Positions 8,756 through 16,740 of a DNA stretch of 64,000 nucleotides are shown piece after piece; the first letter of the stretch is position 1, and each line of letters begins with the position of its first letter. The notes below the pieces were generated by a model. It saw nothing but the letters and a program-made list of their open reading frames with translations, did no database searches and was not told the DNA's origin. The DNA comes from Floridanema evergladense (GTDB lineage: Bacteria > Cyanobacteriota > Cyanobacteriia > Cyanobacteriales > Aerosakkonemataceae): the NCBI RefSeq assembly GCF_041929205.1, contig NZ_JBHFNT010000072.1; one strand, written 5' to 3'. The position numbers were made by a program, and so were the translations under genes.

Positions 8756-8915
8756 CACAGGGGACAAGGGGACAAGGGGACAAGGGGACAAGAGGATAAG
8801 GGCGAGTTATGAGTTTTAAGTTGTTAATTCAAAACTTAAAACTTAAAACTCATAACTAACGAAGTGACAAGGGGAGAATTTATTTCTTCTCTGCGCCTCT
8901 GCGCCTCCGCACCTT
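8756..8915. repeat. GGGGACAA tract plus dispersed hairpin repeat (copy 1)
   Basis: The 375-bp gap after plsC holds tandem GGGGACAA units, then an inverted repeat whose arms read GAGTTTTAAGTT and AACTTAAAACTC with an extra AAAACTTA between them, then a pyrimidine-rich TTCTTCTCTGCGCCTCTGCGCC tail split by repeats of GCGCCTCT. The same succession recurs at 51238-51360. The rest of the gap (8916-9110) shows no gene. Confidence 0.8.
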
Positions 8916-9110
8916 AGCTGAGCATGGCAAAATTCTGTAGTCCGAAAGAGTTCTCTTTGAGAAATAGCAAGTTAGAATAAACCATAATTAGATTTACTAG
9001 TCATTAGTCAGCCGTTGTGGGTCACTGATTATTCAGACCAAAGTCTTTAGATTTTGACAAATGACAAAAGACTAATGAGTGGTAAATCAATCAAGTAATA
9101 CTTTTAACAG

Positions 9111-9422
9111 ATGCCAGATTTAAAAGCAGAATTAACCGCATCTTTGGATGAAGCAGAATGGCAGTGGTTATTGCCTCATGTTGGTCGTGATTCTTTGATC
9201 GTTGTTAATCCAGAATTAAGTATAGTGGATGTAGGAGTTGCGATCGCAAATGATAACGTTTCTTTAGTACAAAATTGGATTAATCAACAACTGATTTATA
9301 AACCCACTTTAAATCAGATGGAACAATGGCAAGCCAACCTCAATAAAAGATTTAATGCCCTAATAGTGCAGCCATTTGTATTAATCCAAGAATTAGCAGT
9401 AACCAACCAAACTTCTCCTTAA
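9111..9422 (+). CDS. DUF2288 family protein
   Basis: A 103-residue protein conserved in cyanobacteria and some proteobacteria. The pattern ELTASLDEAEWQWLLPHVGRD followed by a valine-rich strand, DVGVAIANDN, and then WINQQLIYKP, spread over the first 70 residues, is the DUF2288 signature as I recall it. Function is unknown. No neighbour suggests a role; it stands alone in a repeat-rich region. Confidence 0.8.
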   Translation: MPDLKAELTASLDEAEWQWLLPHVGRDSLIVVNPELSIVDVGVAIANDNVSLVQNWINQQLIYKPTLNQMEQWQANLNKRFNALIVQPFVLIQELAVTNQTSP

Positions 9423-9585
9423 TCCTAAAGAGTTTACTTACAAGAATCGAAGTCTTTAGCTTTTATTTAAAAACTAGTGGGTATTTAATTGACGAATTAG
9501 GAGAAATTGTAGAAAAACCTTAATAATTCTATCTTGCTCCCCTGCTCCCCTGCTCCTTATTTTTGGGCATCTAACTTCAAAAAAT

Positions 9586-10629
9586 ATGAGTGAATCACCT
9601 CCGCCTAATTTCTGGCAGCGACTTAATAATTTAGTTTTAGTTCGCTTTTTATTACTATTTGCTTCCGGCTGGGCTCTAGTACAATGTTTAGCATACTTTG
9701 AAACTATCATTGTTATTTTTAGTTTAGCAGCAGTCCTCGCCTTTCTCCTCAGCTTTCCCGTAAATTGGTTGCAACGGTTCTTACCTCATGGAATAGCCGT
9801 TACTTTAGTTTTCTTGTCGAGCTTATTAGTTTTTGGCTGGTTTACTGTTACAGTCGGATTAGCAATTGTTTCTCAAGGACAACAACTCCTTGATACTCTA
9901 CCTGATTTTGTTAACTCCTTCACCCCATTAGTAGCACAACTAGAAAAGTATCTCCGTTATCGACACTTACAAGTTGATTTTAGTACGCTAGAAAAATCTC
10001 TGCGAGATCAATTACCTACCTTTATTAATGCTAGTTTTACTACTTCCCAGATAGTTTTAGATTACTTAGTAAAATTGATTTTAATAGAAGTTGTAGCTTT
10101 TTTCATGTTATTAGACGGCGCACAGCTTTGGTCATTTATTGTCCGCCTCATTCCTAAGCATTCAAGAAAAAGATTTACAGTTATAGTAAAGCGTAATTTC
10201 TTGGGTTTTTTCCGAGGACAATTGCTGTTAAGTTTATTCTTTATAGTAGCGGCTTTTATTGTATTTTTAATTCTGCAAGTACCGTTATCTTTAATCTTAG
10301 CTGTAATTGCGGGATTATTTCAATTAATTCCCGGAATTGGAGCGACATTAGGAATTGGTTTGGTCTGTTTAATTTTATTGCCTAAAAGTGTTAATTTAGC
10401 ATTTAATGTACTCATAGCTTGCATAATACTTCAGCAAATCAAGGATAATTTATTAGCACCAAGAGTCATGCAAAATTCGCTAAATATTAACCCAGTAATT
10501 GGCTTTTTTGCCTTATTAGTTGGTTATCGAATAGCTGGATTACTGGGGATTTTTCTAGCAACTCCTATTGCTGGAGTATTCCTCAGTTGGTTTGGCATTG
10601 ATAACAAAAAAATCATCAATTGGGATTAA
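9586..10629 (+). CDS. AI-2E family transporter (PerM/YdiK-like)
   Basis: A 347-residue polytopic membrane protein with about seven to eight hydrophobic segments. The central FFRGQLLLSLFFIVAAF stretch, the LIPGIGATLGIG loop and the C-terminal NINPVIGFFALLVGYRIAGLLG are typical of the AI-2E/PerM (UPF0118) family. Some members export autoinducer-2 and others are Na+/H+ antiporters, so the substrate is not predictable. It ends 10 nt from the convergent YdcF-like gene with no clear terminator between. Confidence 0.88.
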   Translation: MSESPPPNFWQRLNNLVLVRFLLLFASGWALVQCLAYFETIIVIFSLAAVLAFLLSFPVNWLQRFLPHGIAVTLVFLSSLLVFGWFTVTVGLAIVSQGQQLLDTLPDFVNSFTPLVAQLEKYLRYRHLQVDFSTLEKSLRDQLPTFINASFTTSQIVLDYLVKLILIEVVAFFMLLDGAQLWSFIVRLIPKHSRKRFTVIVKRNFLGFFRGQLLLSLFFIVAAFIVFLILQVPLSLILAVIAGLFQLIPGIGATLGIGLVCLILLPKSVNLAFNVLIACIILQQIKDNLLAPRVMQNSLNINPVIGFFALLVGYRIAGLLGIFLATPIAGVFLSWFGIDNKKIINWD

Positions 10630-10639
10630 ATTAAGAATA

Positions 10640-11392
10640 TCAATGAGAAAAATAGCGGCTGAAATTTTTCCCTGTATTACCAGTAATTACCCATAATATA
10701 GCTCTTGCTCCATCGCGAATTGCTTTTTCAATTGGTTCGGGAGATTGTTGAGAGGGAACTGCAACAGATTTAAAGACAATTCCGCGACTTCCTAAAACTA
10801 CTTCACCGATAACTTGAGCGCGACGAATGTGATAATCAGAGGTAATTAAATAAACACTAGTAACACCTCTAGCCTTTAATTCATCTACTAAGGTTGTAAA
10901 ATTTGTAACTGTATCTACTGCTTGATTATCGAAGTGAATTTTTTCGGAGTTAATTCCCGCTTTAATAAAAATTTCTCTAGCGTAATTATTATATTTTCCT
11001 GAACCGCCCGAAGAAATCCAAATCTCTAAATTCTCTAAATTTGGTTGTTGACTGACAAATTTTGCGGTGAATTTTTCCCTTTCTAAGGCAGAGGTTGAAC
11101 CACCTAACATTAAAACTGCTTGGGGTGTTTCGCAACTTCTAATTTGTTTATAACTAAACCACAATAATAAAGGTGAAATTAAGGTCAGTATCTTTATGCT
11201 GCTACTAAATTTACGAGAAGATTTATCTCGCAATCTTTTTCTTCGCCTGCTGGGTTGAATCTTTAGAACCATGAATCGATCGAAATAATCCGTTAAATTT
11301 TCGCAATCACGCAGCAGATGATACCCCACTATAAGGTTTAGCTTCAACCCCAGATGCAATCTGCTGAAAAAATTATGATTCGAGATTGTCAT
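10640..11392 (-). CDS. YdcF family protein (DUF218, SanA/ElyC-like)
   Basis: A 250-residue protein with a DUF218 Rossmann-like domain: AVLMLGGSTSALEREKF, WISSGGSGKYNNYAREIF, FDNQAVDTVTNF and LITSDYHIRRAQV form the conserved core. A basic N-terminal region (RRRKRLRDKSSRKF) precedes one hydrophobic segment (IKILTLISPLLLWFSY), so it is probably anchored in the inner membrane with the domain outside. Relatives (ElyC, SanA) influence envelope integrity; the exact activity is unknown. Confidence 0.85.
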   Translation of the reverse strand: MTISNHNFFSRLHLGLKLNLIVGYHLLRDCENLTDYFDRFMVLKIQPSRRRKRLRDKSSRKFSSSIKILTLISPLLLWFSYKQIRSCETPQAVLMLGGSTSALEREKFTAKFVSQQPNLENLEIWISSGGSGKYNNYAREIFIKAGINSEKIHFDNQAVDTVTNFTTLVDELKARGVTSVYLITSDYHIRRAQVIGEVVLGSRGIVFKSVAVPSQQSPEPIEKAIRDGARAILWVITGNTGKNFSRYFSH

Positions 11393-11465
11393 ATTACAGC
11401 ACTGGGGATGAATTTGTGCGATCGCAAATCCAAAATAAATCCAAAATAAATCTAAAATCGATTAA

Positions 11466-11801
11466 CGGGACTGATGGGATTTGAACCCATGACCTAGCGC
11501 TTCAGATTCGTGTGAGTTTCCCCACTCTCTGGACTATACCTTCACCATCAGCTAAAAGCTATTAGGTGGTGGCCGTCTCGTCTCTACACCTTCCTGACTT
11601 CAACCTCTTTTTTATAGTTTGTCGGAGAGAGTCAGGCTTGGCTCGGTATTGCCATGAAGTGTAAGAAGATTAAACAATTCGATAAGCTTCTTTTCAACTT
11701 TTTAGGTTTCACCGACTTTGACCACATTCACACATAGAGTTTCCTGCTATGGTGCCCGAATTTCAGGAGGCGCTCGCTCTATCCAGCTGAGCCACAGCCC
11801 C
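11466..11801 (-). tRNA. trnR-CCU: tRNA-Arg (CCU) interrupted by a group I intron
   Basis: On the minus strand the 5' exon (11801-11765) and 3' exon (11502-11466) join into a complete 74-nt tRNA. The acceptor stem GGGGCTG pairs with CAGTCCC, with one G-U, and the discriminator is G. The anticodon stem AGCGC/GCGCT closes a 7-nt loop CTCCTAA with U33, anticodon CCU and A37. The T arm is ATGGGTTCAAATCCCAT, and CCA is not encoded. The exons are separated by a 262-nt insertion placed directly after anticodon base 36, a known position for group I introns. Confidence 0.93.
11503..11764 (-). ncRNA. Group I intron in tRNA-Arg(CCU)
   Basis: The 262-nt insertion begins after a U (5' exon ends CCU) and ends in G (omega-G before AAGCGCT), as group I splicing requires. 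Near its 3' end it contains AAGGTATAGTCC, a good match to the conserved S element of the core (AAGATATAGTCC), which forms P7 with the R element. It carries no open frame long enough for a homing endonuclease, so it depends on its ribozyme for splicing. Size and core resemble other cyanobacterial tRNA introns (subgroup IC3 by inference). Confidence 0.88.
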
Positions 11802-11857
11802 AAGCACAAAGTCATCATAGCAAATTAATCGGACTTACACAGTGAAACCTAAAACCT

Positions 11858-11894
11858 AGATCCCCCCTACCTTAGTAAGGGGGTTGGGGGATCT
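11858..11894. repeat. CCCCCT/AGGGGG palindromic repeat
   Basis: Outer arms AGATCCCCC and GGGGGATCT enclose an inner CCTTAGTAAGG palindrome, lying just past the 3' end of the tocopherol cyclase gene. It may act as its terminator. The same family recurs inside that gene (12682-12717) and as a pair at 62937-63025. Confidence 0.8.
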
Positions 11895-11898
11895 GAGT

Positions 11899-13020
11899 TT
11901 AATTCGATTTAGACAGCCAGGGTTGCTCCCAAGGACTACCGCCTACTTCTAATCCACAGAGGGAACTGGTAGCTTTCAGGATAGTTTGAGATTTTTCGCG
12001 CAATTCTAAGGTAAGATTTCCCAGCATGGTATCTCGACACACAAATTGCATTCCGTCACGAGTGGGAGCACGTAAAGGTGTTCCGGGTAAGTCAGTAGTT
12101 CCTAACAATTCCACTTCGTATTGGGAGTTTTTCGCCTGCATTTGCCATTTTCCCCAAGGTTGAATTTGCCAACTGACTTGGGAGTTCCAGGGAACGAATT
12201 CATAAAATTTACCTTGGTGGTGAATTCCGACTAAGGCGACTGACTCCATCCACCAAAGAACGCCACGTCTACCACCACCAGCTGTTAAGGCGAGGTCTGG
12301 TTGGTTGTCAAAGCAATTACAATTTAGCCAAAACCATTTTTGAGGAAATGCGCCACCCCAGTTTTTTTCGCCGTATGCTGGCGCGTTGGTAAATTCGTAG
12401 CGTTTGCCATTCCACTCTATCCAACCTGTGGCTAAACCATGAGCCATTAATATTTGCCATCCGGGTTCAAATATTTGCAGGAAGGAGAAGAAACCAGCGG
12501 TTGATTGTTGTGGTTGTCCGGGGTTTCCCCAGCCGTAAACGGGTTGGATCTCGTATTGCCAACGTGCTGTGTGACCTGTGCCGGGGTCGTGAAGGCTTCC
12601 TTGATGGAATTTTGCTGTTCCTTGGTATCCTTGCTGGATGTGGCTTGTAAACTCTTCTGGTGGGAGGTAGCGGGGTTTTAAGAGATCCCCCTCCCGTCCC
12701 CCTTGGCAAGGGGGAGGAAAGTTGGTTTGTCCCCAATGTCCTAATCCTAAGCTATCTCGCCATGCCCAAAATTTTTTCATGTCGGGGAAACTGCGGCAAA
12801 TATACTCATCGTTTGGGCCGAGGATTTGGGCAGTGCCTCCACTGTGAAGTTTACCTCCGATCGGATCTTCGATCGAATACATGAAGGCGAATGTTTGGCG
12901 ATGTTCGGGTAGGGTAACTCGATAGTACCAACCTTCAAAAAAACGCCTTTCGCTTCCGTCCCAATGATAGCCACTGTGGGGTGTTTGTAAAGTTTTGAGT
13001 TGATGGGGAAGTTTGAACAT
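11899..13020 (-). CDS. Tocopherol cyclase family protein
   Basis: A 373-residue homologue of Slr1737/VTE1, which closes the chromanol ring of tocopherol. Typical stretches are TPHSGYHWDGS, RRFFEGWYYRVTLPE, FAFMYSIEDP, AYGEKNWGGAFP and WFWLNCNCF. It is therefore expected to serve vitamin E synthesis at plastoquinone-rich membranes. Between LGHWG and RYLPPEEF it carries an additional NFPPPCQGGREGDLLKP segment encoded by a palindromic repeat (12682-12717) that is normally intergenic; the frame is kept. It stands alone, ending close to another copy of the same repeat. Confidence 0.9.
   Translation of the reverse strand: MFKLPHQLKTLQTPHSGYHWDGSERRFFEGWYYRVTLPEHRQTFAFMYSIEDPIGGKLHSGGTAQILGPNDEYICRSFPDMKKFWAWRDSLGLGHWGQTNFPPPCQGGREGDLLKPRYLPPEEFTSHIQQGYQGTAKFHQGSLHDPGTGHTARWQYEIQPVYGWGNPGQPQQSTAGFFSFLQIFEPGWQILMAHGLATGWIEWNGKRYEFTNAPAYGEKNWGGAFPQKWFWLNCNCFDNQPDLALTAGGGRRGVLWWMESVALVGIHHQGKFYEFVPWNSQVSWQIQPWGKWQMQAKNSQYEVELLGTTDLPGTPLRAPTRDGMQFVCRDTMLGNLTLELREKSQTILKATSSLCGLEVGGSPWEQPWLSKSN
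12682..12717. repeat. Palindromic repeat embedded in the tocopherol cyclase gene
   Basis: Core CCCCCTTGGCAAGGGGG at 12698-12714 preceded by GATCCCCCTCCCGT, the standard layout of the intergenic CCCCCT...AGGGGG repeat seen elsewhere in the window. Here it is translated on the minus strand as FPPPCQGGREGDLLK. Confidence 0.85.
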
Positions 13021-13126
13021 AAGCTTTAGCAGCTACATAGAACATAATTAAGGAATGGGAATTAGGAAGAAATTAATTAAGGGATGAATCTACTCAATCC
13101 TCAATCATTATTACTTAGTTTTCAAT

Positions 13127-14977
13127 ATGAGTTATTGTCTTAATCCTCAGTGCCAGCAGCTGCTCAATGGTGATGGCGCAAAGTTTTGCCTTTCCTGTGG
13201 TTCGAGGTTGCTTTTGGGCGATCGCTATCGTGCTATAAAACCTTTGAGTCAAGGTGGTTTTGGCAGAACTTTCTTGGCTGTAGATGAGTTTAAGCCTTCT
13301 CGACCTCCCTGTGTGATTAAACAGTTTTTTCCTCAATGTCAAAATGGGGAAACTGCTAAGAAAGCAGCGGAAATGTTTCGCAATGAAGCTATTAGCTTGG
13401 AACAGTTGGGTAATCATCCTCAAATAGCAGAATTGTTGGCATATTTTGACCAAGATAAGCAGCAATATTTGGTGGAAGAGTTTATTGAGGGAAAAAACCT
13501 CGATCGAGAATTGGCAGAAAATGGGGCTTTTAATGAAACGCAAATTCGGCAATTATTAAATGATTTGTTGTTGGTATTACGGTTTGTTCATGAGCGCCAG
13601 ATAATTCACCGAGATATTAAGCCTGCTAATATTATCCGTCGCAGTAGCGATCGGCAATTAGTTTTGGTCGATTTTGGTGCGGCTAAATTAACTTCTGGAT
13701 TGGCTTTAGAATTGACTGGAACGGTGATTGGTAGTGCGGGTTATACTGCGCCCGAACAGCTTTTGGGTAAGGCAGTTTTCACCAGCGATTTATATAGTTT
13801 AGGTGTTACTTGCATTCATTTGCTGACACAGCTTCATCCTATTAATTTATATGATACTAGAGAAGGGGTTTGGGTTTGGCGAAAATATCTTAAACATCCC
13901 ATTAGTGATGAGTTAACTGCAATTTTAGATAAGTTATTGGAAGCTGCGACGGCAAAACGTTATCCCTGTGTTGAAGAAGTTTTAAACGATTTAAATTTAC
14001 ATTTGTTTGAAGCAAATACAACTATAGATCCAGTTGTTGTTTCGTCATTGATATCTCAGCCTTTAAGTCAAAAATGGAAATATATTGGCACTATCTTTGG
14101 GCATTCTAGTAGGGTGCTTTCTTTGGCTTTTAGTCCTGATGGTAAAACTCTGGCTAGTAGCAGCGAAAATGGTACAATTAAGCGATGGTCTTTTGATGCT
14201 GAAAAAATTCAAACTGGCTCAATATCGCTGCCTTCTCAAAGTTTTTATGGATGTGCAGGTGCGATTTATACGATCGCTTTCACCCCCGATGGAAAATTTC
14301 TGGTAAGTGGCGATCGCGAAGGTAGAATTGAGTATTTGCATTTGGAAACGGGAGAAATTAAAAATAGTTTTATCGGGCATTCAGCACCAATTAAATCCAT
14401 CGCTATTAGCCATGATGGTTATTTTATTGCTAGTGCAGGTGAGGAAAAACATATTAAGGTTTGGCGACTTAATAATCAAGAATCAGTTTACAAATTTGAG
14501 GAAAAGGGTAAGATTAACGCGATCGCTTTCTGTCCAAATCGCCATATAATAGCCAGTGGTGGAGAAACTCAAAATATTAAATTATGGAGTTTAAGGACTG
14601 GAAAGTTAATTAAAAGTTTTGAATGGCCTTTTGGTTGGGTTTACGATCTTGCTTTCAGTCCAGATGGTAAGATTTTAGCCGTTGGTGGTTATGGTAGAAC
14701 CATTCAGTTTTGGGATTGGGGATCTGAAGAATTAGTTAATAGTTTTATGAGTAATTTGTATTCAGTGCGATCGCTTTGTTTTAGCCCAGATGGACAAATG
14801 ATTGCTAGTGGTGGAGAAGACACTACAATTAAGATTTGGTGCTGGCAAACTGAAAAATTAATTGCTTCTTTTCCCCATCATTTACAGTTAGTTTCATCTC
14901 TAGCTTTTAGTCCTGATGGTAAGTTTTTAGTTAGCGGTTCTCACGATAAGAGTATTAAGTTTTGGCAAGGGGTTTGA
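13127..14977 (+). CDS. Serine/threonine protein kinase with WD40 propeller
   Basis: A 616-residue signalling protein. Residues 1-30 form a four-cysteine zinc ribbon (CLNPQC and CLSCG). A Hanks-type kinase follows: glycine loop SQGGFGRTFLA, lysine in VIKQF, catalytic loop IIHRDIKPAN near residue 160, DFGAAK and an APEQ motif. From about residue 320 seven WD40 repeats (FSPDGK, ASGGEDTTIKIW and variants) should form one propeller. There is no transmembrane segment between kinase and propeller. It has the same length and layout as the gene at 16741-18591, so the two are paralogues. Confidence 0.93.
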   Translation: MSYCLNPQCQQLLNGDGAKFCLSCGSRLLLGDRYRAIKPLSQGGFGRTFLAVDEFKPSRPPCVIKQFFPQCQNGETAKKAAEMFRNEAISLEQLGNHPQIAELLAYFDQDKQQYLVEEFIEGKNLDRELAENGAFNETQIRQLLNDLLLVLRFVHERQIIHRDIKPANIIRRSSDRQLVLVDFGAAKLTSGLALELTGTVIGSAGYTAPEQLLGKAVFTSDLYSLGVTCIHLLTQLHPINLYDTREGVWVWRKYLKHPISDELTAILDKLLEAATAKRYPCVEEVLNDLNLHLFEANTTIDPVVVSSLISQPLSQKWKYIGTIFGHSSRVLSLAFSPDGKTLASSSENGTIKRWSFDAEKIQTGSISLPSQSFYGCAGAIYTIAFTPDGKFLVSGDREGRIEYLHLETGEIKNSFIGHSAPIKSIAISHDGYFIASAGEEKHIKVWRLNNQESVYKFEEKGKINAIAFCPNRHIIASGGETQNIKLWSLRTGKLIKSFEWPFGWVYDLAFSPDGKILAVGGYGRTIQFWDWGSEELVNSFMSNLYSVRSLCFSPDGQMIASGGEDTTIKIWCWQTEKLIASFPHHLQLVSSLAFSPDGKFLVSGSHDKSIKFWQGV

Positions 14978-15089
14978 ACCGCAAAGGACGCAAAGAACGC
15001 GAAGGAAGAAAGCGAAGGGGTAATTTGTTAGTTATCAATCATTTTTGGGGAATACTGAAAATGTCGCTCAACTTAAAGGAAAGTTAACC

Positions 15090-16004
15090 ATGCAAGATTT
15101 GATTTTTGTCAAGACTTTTCAGGGTCATTCTTCTGCGGTGATGTCTGTTGCGTTTAGTCCAGATGGTCAAACTTTGGCTAGTGGAAGTCAGGACAAAACA
15201 GTGAAGATTTGGCATTTAGTTAATGGCGAATCTTATACTTTGACGGGACATGGAAAAAATGATTGGTTTGGTGGAGTTAATGCTGTTACTTTTAGTCCTA
15301 ATGGGCAAATTTTAGCTAGTGGCAGTGATGATAAAACAATTAAAATATGGGATGTGAGTAAGAGAGAGGAAATTTTTACTCTTTCAGGGCATTCAGAAAA
15401 AGTTTGTGCTGTTGCTATTAGCCCAGATGAGCAATTTTTGATTAGCGGCAGTAATGACAAAACTATTAAAGTTTGGCGTATAGAAAATGGAAAGCTAATA
15501 TTAACCCTAAATGGGCATTCTGACGCAGTTTTATCTGTAGCTTTTACTCCTGATAATCAAGGTTTAGTAAGTTCCGGTAGTGGGAATGATAAAACTATCA
15601 GGATTTGGTCTTTAGCAAACAAAAAAATGTTTACTCTTACAGGGCATTCTGATTGGTTTGGTGGGATAAATTCTGTTACTATTAGTCCAGATGGTAAAAC
15701 CATTGCTAGTGGAAGTCAAGATAAGACTATCAAGATTTGGGGGCGAGAAAATGGTAAAGAAATTCGCACTCTTCAAGGTCATTCTGATTGGGTTTGTTCT
15801 GTAGCTATTAGTCCAAATGGTAAAATTTTGGCTAGTGGGAGTAAAGATAAAACTGTCAAATTCTGGGATTTAGAAACTGGGGAAATTATTCGTAGTGTCA
15901 ATTATCAAGAGGCTGTTTATTCTGTAGCTTTTAGTCCTGATGGTAAGCAGTTAGCTAACGGGGGTGCAGATAAGAATATTACGATTTTGCCTGTTGATTT
16001 GTAA
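15090..16004 (+). CDS. WD40 repeat protein (single propeller)
   Basis: About 304 residues made of seven WD40 repeats (FSPDGQTLASGSQDKTVKIW and variants), enough for one closed beta-propeller with no other domain. ATG 15090 is preferred because AAAGGA lies 9 nt upstream; a TTG at 15045 would add 15 residues without a good ribosome binding site. Its repeats resemble those of the neighbouring kinase fusions, so it may be a propeller released from, or copied out of, such a fusion. It is likely a scaffold; partners are unknown. Confidence 0.9.
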   Translation: MQDLIFVKTFQGHSSAVMSVAFSPDGQTLASGSQDKTVKIWHLVNGESYTLTGHGKNDWFGGVNAVTFSPNGQILASGSDDKTIKIWDVSKREEIFTLSGHSEKVCAVAISPDEQFLISGSNDKTIKVWRIENGKLILTLNGHSDAVLSVAFTPDNQGLVSSGSGNDKTIRIWSLANKKMFTLTGHSDWFGGINSVTISPDGKTIASGSQDKTIKIWGRENGKEIRTLQGHSDWVCSVAISPNGKILASGSKDKTVKFWDLETGEIIRSVNYQEAVYSVAFSPDGKQLANGGADKNITILPVDL

Positions 16005-16040
16005 AAAGGTTATTTCATTGTAAAGTGGCTTGCGTACCTG

Positions 16041-16084
16041 GTTAAATTATAATAGTAGCGGAAACACTACTATTATAATTTAAC
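16041..16084. repeat. 18-bp perfect inverted repeat, possible terminator
   Basis: Left arm 16041-16058 (GTTAAATTATAATAGTAG), 8-nt loop CGGAAACA, right arm 16067-16084 exactly complementary. It lies 37 nt after the WD40 gene and 42 nt before the next start. It is AT-rich with no T-run, so termination is possible but unproven; it could also be an operator or a remnant of a small mobile repeat. Confidence 0.8.
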
Positions 16085-16125
16085 GTTGATATTAAAATAT
16101 TCACTAATCTTTATTTCTTGAAAAC

Positions 16126-16470
16126 ATGGCAAAATTAACTCCTGAAATTAGCCAAAATATTGCATTGTTAAAACAACAGTTATTAGATATTGTTGATGAA
16201 GCTACAGCAGCTGAATTAACATTATTTGAGCGATTTGGCGAAACATCGGAGACTATGACTCCCCTCAATGATCTCAGGGATATAGCTGAACAAGCATCAA
16301 CTCGCTTTTCACAGTTTGCTAATATTCAGCTACGGATAGCCCAATCTCAACCAATTGCCGCTGGGGATTTGCTAGAGTTTTTAAATGAGAAAATAACTAA
16401 CGCCCAAGTTCGCATTCCAGCATTAGAGCGGAGCGTTCAAGAAATGAAACAAGATTGGAGTTTACTATGA
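16126..16470 (+). CDS. Small helical protein of unknown function
   Basis: A 114-residue, mostly helical, soluble protein (heptad-like LLKQQLLDIVDEATAAEL and LERSVQEMKQDW). I do not recognise the family. Its stop overlaps the start of the next gene (ATGA), so the two are translationally coupled and probably work together. Placed between a WD40 protein and a kinase-WD40 fusion, it may be an adaptor in that signalling cassette, but this is guilt by association only. Confidence 0.7.
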   Translation: MAKLTPEISQNIALLKQQLLDIVDEATAAELTLFERFGETSETMTPLNDLRDIAEQASTRFSQFANIQLRIAQSQPIAAGDLLEFLNEKITNAQVRIPALERSVQEMKQDWSLL

Positions 16471-16649
16471 CTAACTTTACCATGCCCGATCCAGAAAAGG
16501 TTAAACAAACTAGTGCCAAAGCTCGTCGTGCTATTCAAGAAATGGAAATAGTTGGTTTAGAACTACAAACAGCTATTGATATGTTAGAACAGCAAAGTCG
16601 GCAACAGCGTTTGGAAAGGTTGAAGTCAACGCTGAAAAACAGTAATTGA
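16467..16649 (+). CDS. Very small helical protein coupled to the preceding gene
   Basis: A 60-residue protein beginning at ATG 16467, which shares ATGA with the upstream stop; a TTG 12 nt earlier is also in frame but less likely. It is charged and helical (KARRAIQEMEIVGLEL, QQSRQQRLERLK) with no recognisable motif. Size and coupling would fit a helical partner of the 114-residue protein. I found no toxin or antitoxin signature in either. Confidence 0.65.
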   Translation: MTNFTMPDPEKVKQTSAKARRAIQEMEIVGLELQTAIDMLEQQSRQQRLERLKSTLKNSN

Positions 16650-16740
16650 GAAATTTTTGGGGGTTGAGTACGATCGCACCGTTACATCCAACAAACTCAA
16701 GGGAATACTAAGTATAGACTGAGTTAATCTACCTCCCATC

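Noticed and set aside
8756..8800. Tandem GGGGACAA units as a possible CRISPR array
   Set aside because: Units are 8 bp, directly adjacent and without spacers; no cas genes occur in the window.
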